From Gammaproteobacteria bacterium (GTDB lineage Bacteria > Pseudomonadota > Gammaproteobacteria > Pseudomonadales > Azotimanducaceae), in the NCBI GenBank assembly GCA_027297435.1, contig JAPUIA010000044.1, positions 1 through 64,000 of the forward strand: a DNA stretch of 64,000 nucleotides. The letters are read 5' to 3'. The notes below the pieces were generated by a model. That model was given only the letters and a program-made list of their open reading frames with translations. It had not been told where the DNA came from and ran no database searches. Both the position numbers and the translations under genes were made by a program. Positions 9,769-18,677 of this stretch are shown here, one piece after another. Numbering within the stretch: position 1 is the stretch's first letter; every line of letters starts with the position of its first letter.

Positions 9769-10965
9769 CTAGACAGATTCGGGTTCTTCTGGAGCCGGCG
9801 GCGGAAGGCCCAAGTCTTCGAAGTACACTTCACGCAGAATGCGCCGTAGCTCGGTGTATTGCTCGTCGACGGTGCCCTGCAAACGTACCGTTTGGTTTTC
9901 CAGTTCAATGGTGTGTGGGATGATCTCCGCTTCTGCGGAGACCCCGATCTCTTGCAACACTTCGGCTTGCATTTCTGCCTCGTGGCGTTTTCCAATGGCA
10001 CTTTTCAACAGGGCTGCGCCGCTCAGCACGCTTACCAGGCCGCTTGCGTCGACATACGCATCGCTGCTCTCGTAAATGGCTAGAACCCCACCGACGATGG
10101 CACCCGCGCCGCCAATGGCGCGGGCTCGCGATTGGGCCTTCAGCTGACGGTACGCGATTGCCTCGCTGTAAGTCGCAGCTCGCCAGTTCTGATAGGCGCC
10201 AGACATGTCGCGGTTAAACTTCGCGTAGTACTCATCGAGCGTGTCGATGAAGAGATATTCGCGTTCGCGAACCCGGCGCACCCGGGACAACATGGGGTCG
10301 TCATGGGCGGGCAGCCGCGTGAGCTCGACGCCATCGGATGTCTCGCGTACGTGGCTTGCAAATGCGTCCGGTGCGAAATCCCTCGCAAACTTCATCTCTG
10401 CGGTTGCGCGGATCGTCGCTACCGTTTGATCATCGAGGGTCAGTCGGTATATGAGCATGTCGTCGGCGAGGTTCTTGTAGTTCGACTGGAACGGGTCGAT
10501 GTCGGGCGGAATGGTGTCTTCATAGGCGTACTTGCTTGCGAGCGACTCGTAGGTTTTGGTGAACCACTCGACGCCCCTCGCATCGATGACGGTCACCTCA
10601 ACGCGTAGACGTTCGCCGTTGGACTCCAGAATCTTACCTGTCACAGTCACATCGACCGCATGCGTGGGTCGTGGCACTACTCGAACAGCCCCCCAATTGC
10701 CCGTGCTCTGTAGTAGGTTCTTCGCAAAGTAGGGTATGAACTGTGCCTCGGCCCTTCGAATATCGGGCTGAATCAGCTGCTTGACCTGTTCGTCGAAGGA
10801 TTCCGGTACGTTGGCATCGAACACGGCCACGCCGATGTCCAATAGCTGGTCTTCCGACTGCGTGCCTTCGAATTGTTGGGGTGGCGTCATGTCGACCATG
10901 CGCACCTCGTGGGTTACGCAAGCGCTCAAGCCCAGACAAATTGCAACGAGACAATAGCGAGTCAC
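9769..10965 (-). CDS. large putative lipoprotein
   Basis: Lipobox CLGLSACVT; alpha/beta domain; Gly/Ala-rich hydrophobic segment AIGGAGAIVGGVLAIYES. Confidence 0.65.
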   Translation of the reverse strand: MTRYCLVAICLGLSACVTHEVRMVDMTPPQQFEGTQSEDQLLDIGVAVFDANVPESFDEQVKQLIQPDIRRAEAQFIPYFAKNLLQSTGNWGAVRVVPRPTHAVDVTVTGKILESNGERLRVEVTVIDARGVEWFTKTYESLASKYAYEDTIPPDIDPFQSNYKNLADDMLIYRLTLDDQTVATIRATAEMKFARDFAPDAFASHVRETSDGVELTRLPAHDDPMLSRVRRVREREYLFIDTLDEYYAKFNRDMSGAYQNWRAATYSEAIAYRQLKAQSRARAIGGAGAIVGGVLAIYESSDAYVDASGLVSVLSGAALLKSAIGKRHEAEMQAEVLQEIGVSAEAEIIPHTIELENQTVRLQGTVDEQYTELRRILREVYFEDLGLPPPAPEEPESV

Positions 10966-11000
10966 TTCGATAACTTCCTCAACTTCTTAGTAAGGTGCGT

Positions 11001-12044
11001 TTAGCTTCCTTTATAGCGACGGTACTCGTCCCACAACTTCTCGCGTAGGTCCGGATCGCTCTCCAGCATAGCGGCTTCCCGCAGTTGACGGGCGATGATG
11101 TCGTCGTCGCGAGCATCCGGGACATCGTCAGGCATCTGAGCGCCCGCCGTACGTTGCGGCATCGGTGGGCTGGGTATCTGACGCGATTGGGGGAATGGAG
11201 CGCTGATGACACCCTGATCTGGGGTCGTGGGGCGACTGGACGAGGTTGACCCCGGTGGTACGGTCCCGCCACCCAGATTCTCGTTGGAGCGTTGTTCCAA
11301 TATGGCCCGTTCGGCCAAGATCTCGCCATCGAATTCTTCGAGGGCCCGCTCGAGTTCGTCGTCGCCGCCCGAACCTGAAGAGCCGGACGGCATCGGCGGC
11401 GCAGCAACCCGTTCTACGGGTGCCACGACTTCGTTGCTAATTTCCCAACCGTCGCCCGCAGGGGGACCACCGGGCTCACCCTGCTGCCAACCTTCCTGAC
11501 CCGAACCACCACCGGGCGCACCGGGTGAACCCGCCTCGCCGCCCGGGTTGCCGGATCCGCCGGACTCGTTGATCTCCCAGGCGAGTTCACCTTCTTCCGT
11601 GGCGTCGCTACCGCCTAAGGGGTCGTTGCCGCCGAGGGGATCGCTGCCATCACCTTGTTCCCCACCTGGCACGTTGCCGCCGGGCCCGGTTGGAAGGGGT
11701 TCGCCGCCGCCAGGTGATCCTGAAGAACCGCTTTCGGAACCCGGCTGTCCACCTGGTCCCGGTATGCCGGGTATGCCCGGTAAGCCTGGAAGTCCGCTGG
11801 GACTTGGAAGTCCGGAACCGCCGCCGCCGCTCGAGCCGCCTCCACTAGAGCCGCCTCCACTAGAGCCACCGCCGCTGGAACCGCCACCGCTAGAGCCACC
11901 GCTGGAACCGCTCTGTCCACTTTGGCTAGGCGATTGTGGGCTTTGGGGGAACAGCGGTGTAATGGGGGCGCAAGCCCATAGCAGGCTCAATAGGACGACG
12001 AGGCTGGCCTTCAACAACGTCTTCATCGTGCGGCTCCGAGGCAA
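11001..12044 (-). CDS. Gly/Ser/Pro low-complexity lipoprotein with collagen-like triplets
   Basis: Signal plus lipobox LLSLLWACAP; (GGGSS)n and PSGLPGLPGIPGIPGPGGQPG; conserved-looking C-terminus RQLREAAMLESDPDLREKLWDEYRRYKGS. Confidence 0.7.
   Translation of the reverse strand: MPRSRTMKTLLKASLVVLLSLLWACAPITPLFPQSPQSPSQSGQSGSSGGSSGGGSSGGGSSGGGSSGGGSSGGGGSGLPSPSGLPGLPGIPGIPGPGGQPGSESGSSGSPGGGEPLPTGPGGNVPGGEQGDGSDPLGGNDPLGGSDATEEGELAWEINESGGSGNPGGEAGSPGAPGGGSGQEGWQQGEPGGPPAGDGWEISNEVVAPVERVAAPPMPSGSSGSGGDDELERALEEFDGEILAERAILEQRSNENLGGGTVPPGSTSSSRPTTPDQGVISAPFPQSRQIPSPPMPQRTAGAQMPDDVPDARDDDIIARQLREAAMLESDPDLREKLWDEYRRYKGS
11820..11925. repeat. imperfect c. 15-bp tandem repeat encoding Gly-Gly-Gly-Ser-Ser
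   Basis: ccgcctccactagag / ccaccgccgctggaa units read directly. Confidence 0.8.
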
Positions 12045-12126
12045 ATTTTGACTCGGTAAACCTTAACGCCCGTAACCTGAACCCAAGCTGTACGCTCAAA
12101 CATCGTGATATTCATGGAACGGGACA

Positions 12127-13632
12127 CTAACCTCCGGTCGGTAACGTGCGTCTCGGGAAATAACGGAATTCGTGCCGATAATGCAGTCCCTCGGTAGCGA
12201 CCGCCTTGCCTTCGACCATGCGCGGACGGTATCGAGCCGCTCGCATGCTTCTGCGCACGCGAAAGTCCATCATCCCGGGCGGTTCGGAGGCCGTGGTTTT
12301 TAGATCCTGGATCGAACCGTTAACCGAGACGCGATAATTTATCTCTACATATCCGGACCGTTCTTCGTCTCGCATGGAAGTCGGTGGCGGTTTGGGATCG
12401 GTCGGTAACGGGAAATGCAGGATCTTGGGCTCGCTGAAATACGCGTGTTCATCTACCGACTCGATCTCGGTCATCAACGAGAATACGTGCTCGTAAAGAG
12501 GGTGGGCCTTGCGGAATGCTTCGAACAACAGGTGCCAGTCGGCGAGTTCCAAAATGGCTTCGGCAACGATCATCGGATCGGTGTTGGGATCATCGCGATA
12601 AATACCAATCATGCGTTGCAGGGCCTGCTCGCCCTTGTGGGAGCTGTTCAGCGAGAGTTGCTGGTGTCGGTATAGCGATGCGCGGTTCGATGATCGTGAA
12701 AGTGGCACGAAAGCACCGACTTCTTCGCCGTCATGGAGGTAGAAGGGCGGAAACCGCTCCAAACGGTAGGTTTCAATGAGCCCCTTGAGGGCCGGGATGG
12801 CAGAGGGCGTGCGTTCCTTGCCGTTGGCTTCGAAGATGCGGATGGCGCTTTGGTACAAGCCCCTTGCGGGGAAGATGTTGTAGGTCCCCCGATACCATTC
12901 GGCCAGGTGAAAGGTGCCGGGTAGCATGGCTTCGCTATAAGCACCATAGGCCTTCAACAACACCTCGTAGGCATACTCCTCCCGGTCGTTGGCTCCGGCA
13001 TGATCACCTAACGCCTGCAGGGATTCTGACTCTTTGTAGACGGCCTCGATCTGTTCGGGTGCATACAAACCCTTGTTGACACGATTGATGTGAACGGCGC
13101 GTTGATAGTGTGACAGCGCTGCCTCGAACTCGCCTTTGCCGAAGTGAGAATCTCCAAGCAGCGTCAGCGGTCGGGCCAGGTCCTGGTGGAAGCGATGATG
13201 GGCGTTTTCGATCGCACGAATGAAACGAATCAGGAACTCTTCGGCGTCATCGTACTCGGTGCTGGCAATGCTCTCCGCCACGGCGTCGAGCGGTGAACTC
13301 GGTTGATCCAGCGCCTCTTCGATGGTTTCGATCGGAGGTTGTTCGGGTAGCGCCTCGCTAGTCTCCGGGACCTCCTCTGCAGCCAGCGTAGGCAGGTAGA
13401 CGAGCGCCAACAGTCCGGTGAGCAAACCGATGGTGCCGTGCGTGAGGACGCTGAAGGCTCTCTTTCTCAGGACGCTGAAGGCTCTCTTTTTCAAGACGCT
13501 AAAGGCTCTCTTTCTCAGGACGCTGAAGGCTCCGCTGTACGTCGTTGACTGCATCGAAATACCCGTCGGTAGTTGGGTCATTGGACCGCAATTTAGACCG
13601 TGCGTTCGAGTGTGAGATCGCATATTCGGCAA
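12127..13632 (-). CDS. TPR protein with TonB C-terminal-like domain
   Basis: TPR-like helices (FGKGEFEAALSHYQRAVHINR) and C-terminal VEINYRVSVNGSIQDLKTTASEPPGMMDFRVRRSMRAARYRPRMVEGKAVATEG; true start may be internal (Met at 13581 or 13554). Confidence 0.7.
   Translation of the reverse strand: MPNMRSHTRTHGLNCGPMTQLPTGISMQSTTYSGAFSVLRKRAFSVLKKRAFSVLRKRAFSVLTHGTIGLLTGLLALVYLPTLAAEEVPETSEALPEQPPIETIEEALDQPSSPLDAVAESIASTEYDDAEEFLIRFIRAIENAHHRFHQDLARPLTLLGDSHFGKGEFEAALSHYQRAVHINRVNKGLYAPEQIEAVYKESESLQALGDHAGANDREEYAYEVLLKAYGAYSEAMLPGTFHLAEWYRGTYNIFPARGLYQSAIRIFEANGKERTPSAIPALKGLIETYRLERFPPFYLHDGEEVGAFVPLSRSSNRASLYRHQQLSLNSSHKGEQALQRMIGIYRDDPNTDPMIVAEAILELADWHLLFEAFRKAHPLYEHVFSLMTEIESVDEHAYFSEPKILHFPLPTDPKPPPTSMRDEERSGYVEINYRVSVNGSIQDLKTTASEPPGMMDFRVRRSMRAARYRPRMVEGKAVATEGLHYRHEFRYFPRRTLPTGG
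13446..13537. repeat. 24-bp tandem repeat (about 4 copies)
   Basis: ggacgctgaaggctctctttctca repeated at 13446, 13470, 13494, 13518; encodes RKRAFSVL units on the minus strand. Confidence 0.9.
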
Positions 13633-13746
13633 GTCAAGGCGCTTCCTGTGAGGGAATTTTAAAGCGCGGGAGTCGAATGCTTTGGCCCTGCCTTTTCGTT
13701 ACCATCGCCGACCAGCTTTTCAGCGTTAGACCGACAGATCACCAAT

Positions 13747-13980
13747 TTGCAAGCGTTTGACCAGCAAATAGATGCGATGGGGCTTCGCTGTCCCGAACCG
13801 CTCATGATCGTTCGCAACAAGGTTCGAGAGATGGCGGCGGGCGAGGTTCTGTACGTCATTGCCAGCGATCCGTCGACCGATCGCGATTTCAAGAATTTTT
13901 GTCGTTTCATGGGACACCGGTTGGTCGCTCAGCGAAACCTCGAGGATCGCTTCGAGTACTGGATACGTAAGGGTGGTTGA
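13747..13980 (+). CDS. tusA: TusA/SirA-family sulfurtransferase
   Basis: DAMGLRCPEPLMIVRNKVREMAAGEVLYVIASDPSTDRDFKNFCRFMGH. Confidence 0.85.
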   Translation: MQAFDQQIDAMGLRCPEPLMIVRNKVREMAAGEVLYVIASDPSTDRDFKNFCRFMGHRLVAQRNLEDRFEYWIRKGG

Positions 13981-14437
13981 CCACTACTTCGCCTACGGCA
14001 GCAATATGAATCCCGAGCGCGTGAGGATGCGTGGGTTGGACGTCGTCGCGATGCAAGGTGCCACCCTGTGTGGCTTCGAGCTGGTTTTTGACAAGGTTTC
14101 CAAGAAGCATCCAGGCGTGGCCCACGCCAACGTTGTCTATGCACCCGGATGCGAAGTCGAAGGCGTGATCTATGCACTATCGTCCGAAGACGAGATATTG
14201 AAAATGGATCCGTTCGAGACGGCGCCTTGGAATTATGGCCGCGACGTCGTGCGCGTCGAGGCCGCCGACAATCGAACCATCTCTGCCTGGACGTATTTCG
14301 CCAACCGTGCGGTCAGGCAATCGGGGCTGAAGCCGCCGGCCAGCTATTTAGCCCAGCTTTTAGCTGGGCGCGACTACTTGTCCGTAGCCTATTTCGAGTG
14401 GTTGCAAGCCATCGAGTGTGCCGATGAACCATGGTGA
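13973..14437 (+). CDS. gamma-glutamylcyclotransferase-like protein
   Basis: DHYFAYGSNMNPERVRMRG motif; GTG start at 13973 inside ORF 13859..14437. Confidence 0.85.
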   Translation: MVDHYFAYGSNMNPERVRMRGLDVVAMQGATLCGFELVFDKVSKKHPGVAHANVVYAPGCEVEGVIYALSSEDEILKMDPFETAPWNYGRDVVRVEAADNRTISAWTYFANRAVRQSGLKPPASYLAQLLAGRDYLSVAYFEWLQAIECADEPW

Positions 14438-15119
14438 AGTTGCCGTCAGGTTCAATGGTACTTTTGGGGTTAGCCATCAAACCGTTTTGGCTGGAGGTGC
14501 GCCAGAACCGCTTCTATCCGGTGGTCGACGGGTGCGCTCGATCATCCGCTACCGGCAAGACTTCACACTGAGTGCTTTGCACGAAGTAGCCCATTGGTGC
14601 ATCGGGAGTGCCGCGCGACGTCCGGTGGTTTTGGTCAGCCGCGACAAAGATCTGCGCCAACTGTTGGGTGCGAGCATCACGCTGATGGACCCGGCAAGGG
14701 ACCGTACGTGGGATGTCGCGACCTTCGAGCAGGAATACGGATTCGCCCCAGCATTGTTCGCCGACTATCAGGCGCTCGTCGGCGATAGCGTCGATGATAT
14801 TCCGGGCGTGCCCGGGATCGGAGCGAAAACGGCAGGCGTTTTGATCCGGACGTTTGGTTCGCTGGAGCAACTCTATCGGGGTGTTGACGAGTGGCCCGCT
14901 ACCGGTTTAGGCCCGAAGGCCTGTGAACGCTTGGCAGAGCATGAAGCCCACGCATACCTGATGCGCCGGCTGACCCGTCTCGATCGCCAAGCTGAAGTGC
15001 ATTATCCGTCGTCGGCGCGCAAGGTGCGACCGCCAGAGCCTGTCGAGATGCGGCGTGCGTTCGAGACCTACACACTCGATGGACGACTTGAGAATCTCTT
15101 GGAGCGGTATCGTGGGTGA
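14418..15119 (+). CDS. chimeric ORF: EpmC N-terminal part fused to Xni/5'-3' exonuclease C-terminal part
   Basis: N-term QTVLAGGAPEPLLSGG...DFTLSALHEVAHWCIGSAARR resembles EpmC; from PVVLVSRDKDLRQLL... through DSVDDIPGVPGIGAKTA is Xni-like. Confidence 0.75.
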   Translation: MPMNHGEVAVRFNGTFGVSHQTVLAGGAPEPLLSGGRRVRSIIRYRQDFTLSALHEVAHWCIGSAARRPVVLVSRDKDLRQLLGASITLMDPARDRTWDVATFEQEYGFAPALFADYQALVGDSVDDIPGVPGIGAKTAGVLIRTFGSLEQLYRGVDEWPATGLGPKACERLAEHEAHAYLMRRLTRLDRQAEVHYPSSARKVRPPEPVEMRRAFETYTLDGRLENLLERYRG

Positions 15120-16197
15120 GCGCGTGGATTGCGTCGTCGTGGGCGCGGGCGTCGTGGGTCTCGCGGTGGGTCGGGCGCTTGCCACGCGGGGCTTGGAGGT
15201 GATCGTCGTTGAACGGTCCGAACTCATCGGTAGCGAGACGAGTTCTCGAAACTCCGAAGTTATTCACGCCGGCATCTACTACCCAACGAATTCATTGAAG
15301 GCGCGACTTTGCGTAGAGGGCAAGCGCCTGCTCTACGAATATTGCGCGTCCCACCAAGTGCCCCACCAGCGTTGCGGCAAGATCATCGTCGCTACTCAAG
15401 AAGCGCAACTTGAAACATTGGCCGCTTACCAACGCCAGGCGTTGGACAATGGTGCAGGCGAGTTGCGGCCGTTGACGGCGGTCGAGGTCCAGGAACTCGA
15501 ACCAGCAGTCACGGCGATTGCGGGCGTGCTTTCCGAGAGCACGGGCATCATCGATTCCCACGCGTTGATGCTAAGCCTGCAAGGTGAATTGGAACATCAC
15601 GGCGGCACGGTGGCATTCAACACGGAGGTGGAGGATCTGGTAGCGCTCGGTGACGGGATACGCGTGACGACCAGCGTGTTGCAGCTCGATGCCCGATGGC
15701 TGATCAACTGTGCGGGACTGCAGGCGCCGGAGCTGAGCCAACGGCTGACCGCTGAGGTTCCGCACGCGCACTATGCGCTCGGTCACTACTATGCCTATAG
15801 CGGCAAAGCGCCGTTCAGTCGTCTGGTGTATCCCGTAGCTCAGGCTGGTGGTCTCGGCGTGCACGTTACGCTCGATCTCGGTGGGCAGGCTCGGTTCGGA
15901 CCGGACGTCAGGTGGATCGATGCGGTCGACTATACGTTCGATGATAGCCATCGCGCCGAGTTTCTCACCGCTATCCGACGCTACTTCCCTACCGTCGATG
16001 AGAGCCGCTTGCATCCAAGCTACACGGGCATCCGGCCGAAGATCGTTGGGCCCGGCGAACCCGCGGCCGATTTTCGGATCGATGGACCCACGCACCATGG
16101 TGTGCCTGGGTTCGTCCAGCTGTTGGGGATCGAGTCGCCTGGATTGACGGCAAGTCTCGCCATCGCAGAGCGGGTGGCGGACATCGTCGATGCTTAA
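15112..16197 (+). CDS. FAD-dependent oxidoreductase (L-2-hydroxyglutarate dehydrogenase-like)
   Basis: VDCVVVGAGVVGLAVGRALATRG; SSRNSEVIHAGIYYPTNSLKARLCVEG; GTG start overlapping upstream stop. Confidence 0.85.
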   Translation: MGERVDCVVVGAGVVGLAVGRALATRGLEVIVVERSELIGSETSSRNSEVIHAGIYYPTNSLKARLCVEGKRLLYEYCASHQVPHQRCGKIIVATQEAQLETLAAYQRQALDNGAGELRPLTAVEVQELEPAVTAIAGVLSESTGIIDSHALMLSLQGELEHHGGTVAFNTEVEDLVALGDGIRVTTSVLQLDARWLINCAGLQAPELSQRLTAEVPHAHYALGHYYAYSGKAPFSRLVYPVAQAGGLGVHVTLDLGGQARFGPDVRWIDAVDYTFDDSHRAEFLTAIRRYFPTVDESRLHPSYTGIRPKIVGPGEPAADFRIDGPTHHGVPGFVQLLGIESPGLTASLAIAERVADIVDA

Positions 16198-17320
16198 CTT
16201 CGGACTCGTCGTCAATCCCGTGGCCGGACTCGGCGGTGCGGCCGGATTCAAGGGCAGTGATGCGGTGGACGCCAGTGAAGCGTTAGCGCGCGGCGGGCAA
16301 CCACGTGGAGAGAAGCGCTGCATGCGGCTGTTGGACGCGCTCGGTGCGACGCTCGATGACGTAAGCTGGACGACTTGGGGTGGTCCCATGGGCGAGCGGT
16401 GTCTGCGTGAATCCGGAGGCAAGTCCGGTGCGATGCACGTGTCTGTCATCGGCACGCCCACCGACCCTACGAGCGCGAAGGACACCGTTGCTGCCGCCAA
16501 GGCGTTGCACGATGGCGGCGTTGATCTGTTGATATTCGTTGGGGGTGATGGAACCGCCCGCGACGTGCACGATGCCGTGGGTGACCGCCTCCCGGCGCTG
16601 GGTGTGCCCGCAGGAGTCAAGATGCACTCCGGAGTGTTTGCGACGACGCCTGAGACGGCGGCCGAAGTCCTGCGGCGCTTGGTGACGGGTGGTTTGGTGC
16701 GGGTCTCGCACGCGGATGTTCGAGACGTCGACGAACAAGCGCTACGGCGCGGGCGCGTAGACGCGCGATTTTATGGCGAGCTTACCGTTCCCGAGGTGGG
16801 TGGCTTTCTGCAGCACACGAAGGAGGGTGGTCGAGAGAACGAAGCGCTCGCGGTGCAGGAGATCGTCGCAGAGATCGTGGAGCGGCTAGAGGGTTGTACT
16901 CGGGCCGTGGCGCTCGGTCCGGGCGGCACCGTCGCGGCAGTCAAGTCGGCACTGTCAATTCCGGCCACGTTACTGGGCGTTGACGTCTGGCGGCCCGAGG
17001 CGGATCCGCTTTTGGACGTCGACGCCCCGACGCTCGAGTCGCTTGGCGACGAACTGGGTACGCTGATCTTGAGCTTCACACGGCGCCAAGGTTTTTTGTT
17101 GGGCCGTGGCAATCAACAAATTTCACCAGTGGTGCTACGCGGGCTTGCTCGCAAAAACATCTGGGTAATCGGTACGCGGAGCAAGCTCCTCACCTTGCAC
17201 GGCCGTCCGCTGCTGGTCGATACGGACGACCCGACACTCGATCGGGAGTTCAGCGGCCTCACCGAGATCATCGCCGGTTATGACGATCGGCTGGCGTACC
17301 GGGTCGGTACGAGTGCCTAG
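16190..17320 (+). CDS. ATP-NAD kinase family protein
   Basis: FGLVVNPVAGLGGAAGFKGSD...LLIFVGGDGTARDV. Confidence 0.85.
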   Translation: MLNFGLVVNPVAGLGGAAGFKGSDAVDASEALARGGQPRGEKRCMRLLDALGATLDDVSWTTWGGPMGERCLRESGGKSGAMHVSVIGTPTDPTSAKDTVAAAKALHDGGVDLLIFVGGDGTARDVHDAVGDRLPALGVPAGVKMHSGVFATTPETAAEVLRRLVTGGLVRVSHADVRDVDEQALRRGRVDARFYGELTVPEVGGFLQHTKEGGRENEALAVQEIVAEIVERLEGCTRAVALGPGGTVAAVKSALSIPATLLGVDVWRPEADPLLDVDAPTLESLGDELGTLILSFTRRQGFLLGRGNQQISPVVLRGLARKNIWVIGTRSKLLTLHGRPLLVDTDDPTLDREFSGLTEIIAGYDDRLAYRVGTSA

Positions 17321-18218
17321 TTTCTCGGTCGTCATCGATCGTTGTGTACGGCGCATCAGTTCCGCCGGGAACGAATGTGCCCGTTTGTTCCACGGCCGAG
17401 GTCACTGTTATCCGGGTTTCGAGCATCTGAGTGTCGACTACTTTCCACCCTACCTGCACATCGCGGTGTTTCGAAACAACGCTATCCACGTTGAGCCGTT
17501 GGTGGCTGAACTGCACACCGCGTTGCCGCGTATCGAAGGTGTTGTTGTCCAGCGCCGCGACGGCCGCCGAACGCGAACAGAGGTAATGCTGGGCACCATT
17601 CCGGACGAAGTCGTGGTGCGTGAGGCAGGACTGAGTTACGCGGTCAGGATGTTGCATAACCAAAACGTCGGATTGTTTCTGGATATGGCACCGACACGTC
17701 GCTGGGTGAGAGACGTGGCAAAGGATCGGTCGGTGCTGAATTTATTTGCGTTTACCTGCGGGTTTTCGGTTGCCGCGCTCGCCGGGGGAGCGAAGAAGGT
17801 CGTGAACAATGACATGAGTCGTAAAGCGCTGGCGTGGGGAGCGCACAACCATTCGCTGAATGGTCACGATCAGCGTGATGTGCGTATGCTGGCGCGCGAC
17901 CTATTCAAGTCGTGGGGGAAGATCCGTCAGTCGGCACCATTCGATCTGGTCATCATCGACCCGCCGACAAACCAGCGTGGCAGCTTCAATGCAGAAAGGC
18001 ATTACGGGCAAATCCTGAAACGCATGCCGGCATTTTGCGCGCCCGGCGCGTTGCTGTTGGTCTGTCTGAATTCGCCGTTTCTCGGGCCCGAATTTTTGAC
18101 CGGTCAAATGGCCCGATGGTGCCCGGATGCTACCTTCCAGGCGTTCTTGCCCGCATCCGAAGATTTTCAAGACCGCGACCCCGAGCGCGGCTTGAAACAG
18201 GCAATGTTTCGCCTGTGA
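17313..18218 (+). CDS. class I SAM-dependent methyltransferase (RlmI/RlmK-like)
   Basis: VGLFLDMAPTRRWVRDVAKDRSVLNLFAFTCGFSVAALAGGA; FDLVIIDPPTNQRG; GTG start within ORF 17280..18218. Confidence 0.8.
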   Translation: MPSFSVVIDRCVRRISSAGNECARLFHGRGHCYPGFEHLSVDYFPPYLHIAVFRNNAIHVEPLVAELHTALPRIEGVVVQRRDGRRTRTEVMLGTIPDEVVVREAGLSYAVRMLHNQNVGLFLDMAPTRRWVRDVAKDRSVLNLFAFTCGFSVAALAGGAKKVVNNDMSRKALAWGAHNHSLNGHDQRDVRMLARDLFKSWGKIRQSAPFDLVIIDPPTNQRGSFNAERHYGQILKRMPAFCAPGALLLVCLNSPFLGPEFLTGQMARWCPDATFQAFLPASEDFQDRDPERGLKQAMFRL

Positions 18219-18239
18219 ATGAGGGTAGGACGTCGGTAG

Positions 18240-18677
18240 TCAACGGGCGTCCATTGTGGACATGAGTTCGAGCATGGCCGCGCGTACGGTTGTCGACGAT
18301 TTGGCGCTGAGCGCGCCGCGCAGCTGATAGATATGGGTTGAACGTTCGGCGCGGACCGACTCCGGCAGAGCCTCTTCCGCAGGTTGACAGGTCGTTGGCG
18401 AACAGAGCGCCGTGAAACATCGACCCGTCAATACCGCCAAGTCGATTGCCTCTTGCCGGATCACGTCCTCGTAACGCAGAAATCCTTCTTCGCCCAACCA
18501 GAGAAGCGTACCGAGACAGGCGAGATGCCGATCGGTGGGCATACCAAATTCATCCGGTTCTTCGAACCCGCAGATATCTTCGACAAACACCGTGTGGCGC
18601 CGAGGAAACATGCCGTAGAGCTGGTTTAGGACCTTGGCTGCGTCCTTGAAGAAGTCGTCGACATTGATGTCGCTCAT
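18240..18677 (-). CDS. conserved hypothetical protein
   Basis: ORF with start MSDINVDDFFKDAAKVLNQLYGMFPRRHTVFVEDI overlapping the alaA stop. Confidence 0.6.
   Translation of the reverse strand: MSDINVDDFFKDAAKVLNQLYGMFPRRHTVFVEDICGFEEPDEFGMPTDRHLACLGTLLWLGEEGFLRYEDVIRQEAIDLAVLTGRCFTALCSPTTCQPAEEALPESVRAERSTHIYQLRGALSAKSSTTVRAAMLELMSTMDAR

Noticed and set aside
11548-12051. Pro-rich plus-strand ORF (PPPLEPPPLEPP)
   Set aside because: Complement of the Gly/Ser tandem repeat in the lipoprotein gene
639-13632. Labelling the cluster as Zorya or Tol-Pal
   Set aside because: No ZorB/OmpA-type peptidoglycan-binding protein, no ZorC/ZorD/ZorE-type partner and no TolA/TolB/Pal recognised; only the general ExbB/MotA logic is shared
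14351-14369. Perfect hairpin gcccagct-ttt-agctgggc
   Set aside because: Within the gamma-glutamylcyclotransferase CDS, no U-tract; probably coincidental
15571-16620. 349-aa minus-strand ORF
   Set aside because: Lies across the oxidoreductase and ATP-NAD kinase genes; Pro/Ser/Arg-rich composition with no recognisable motif
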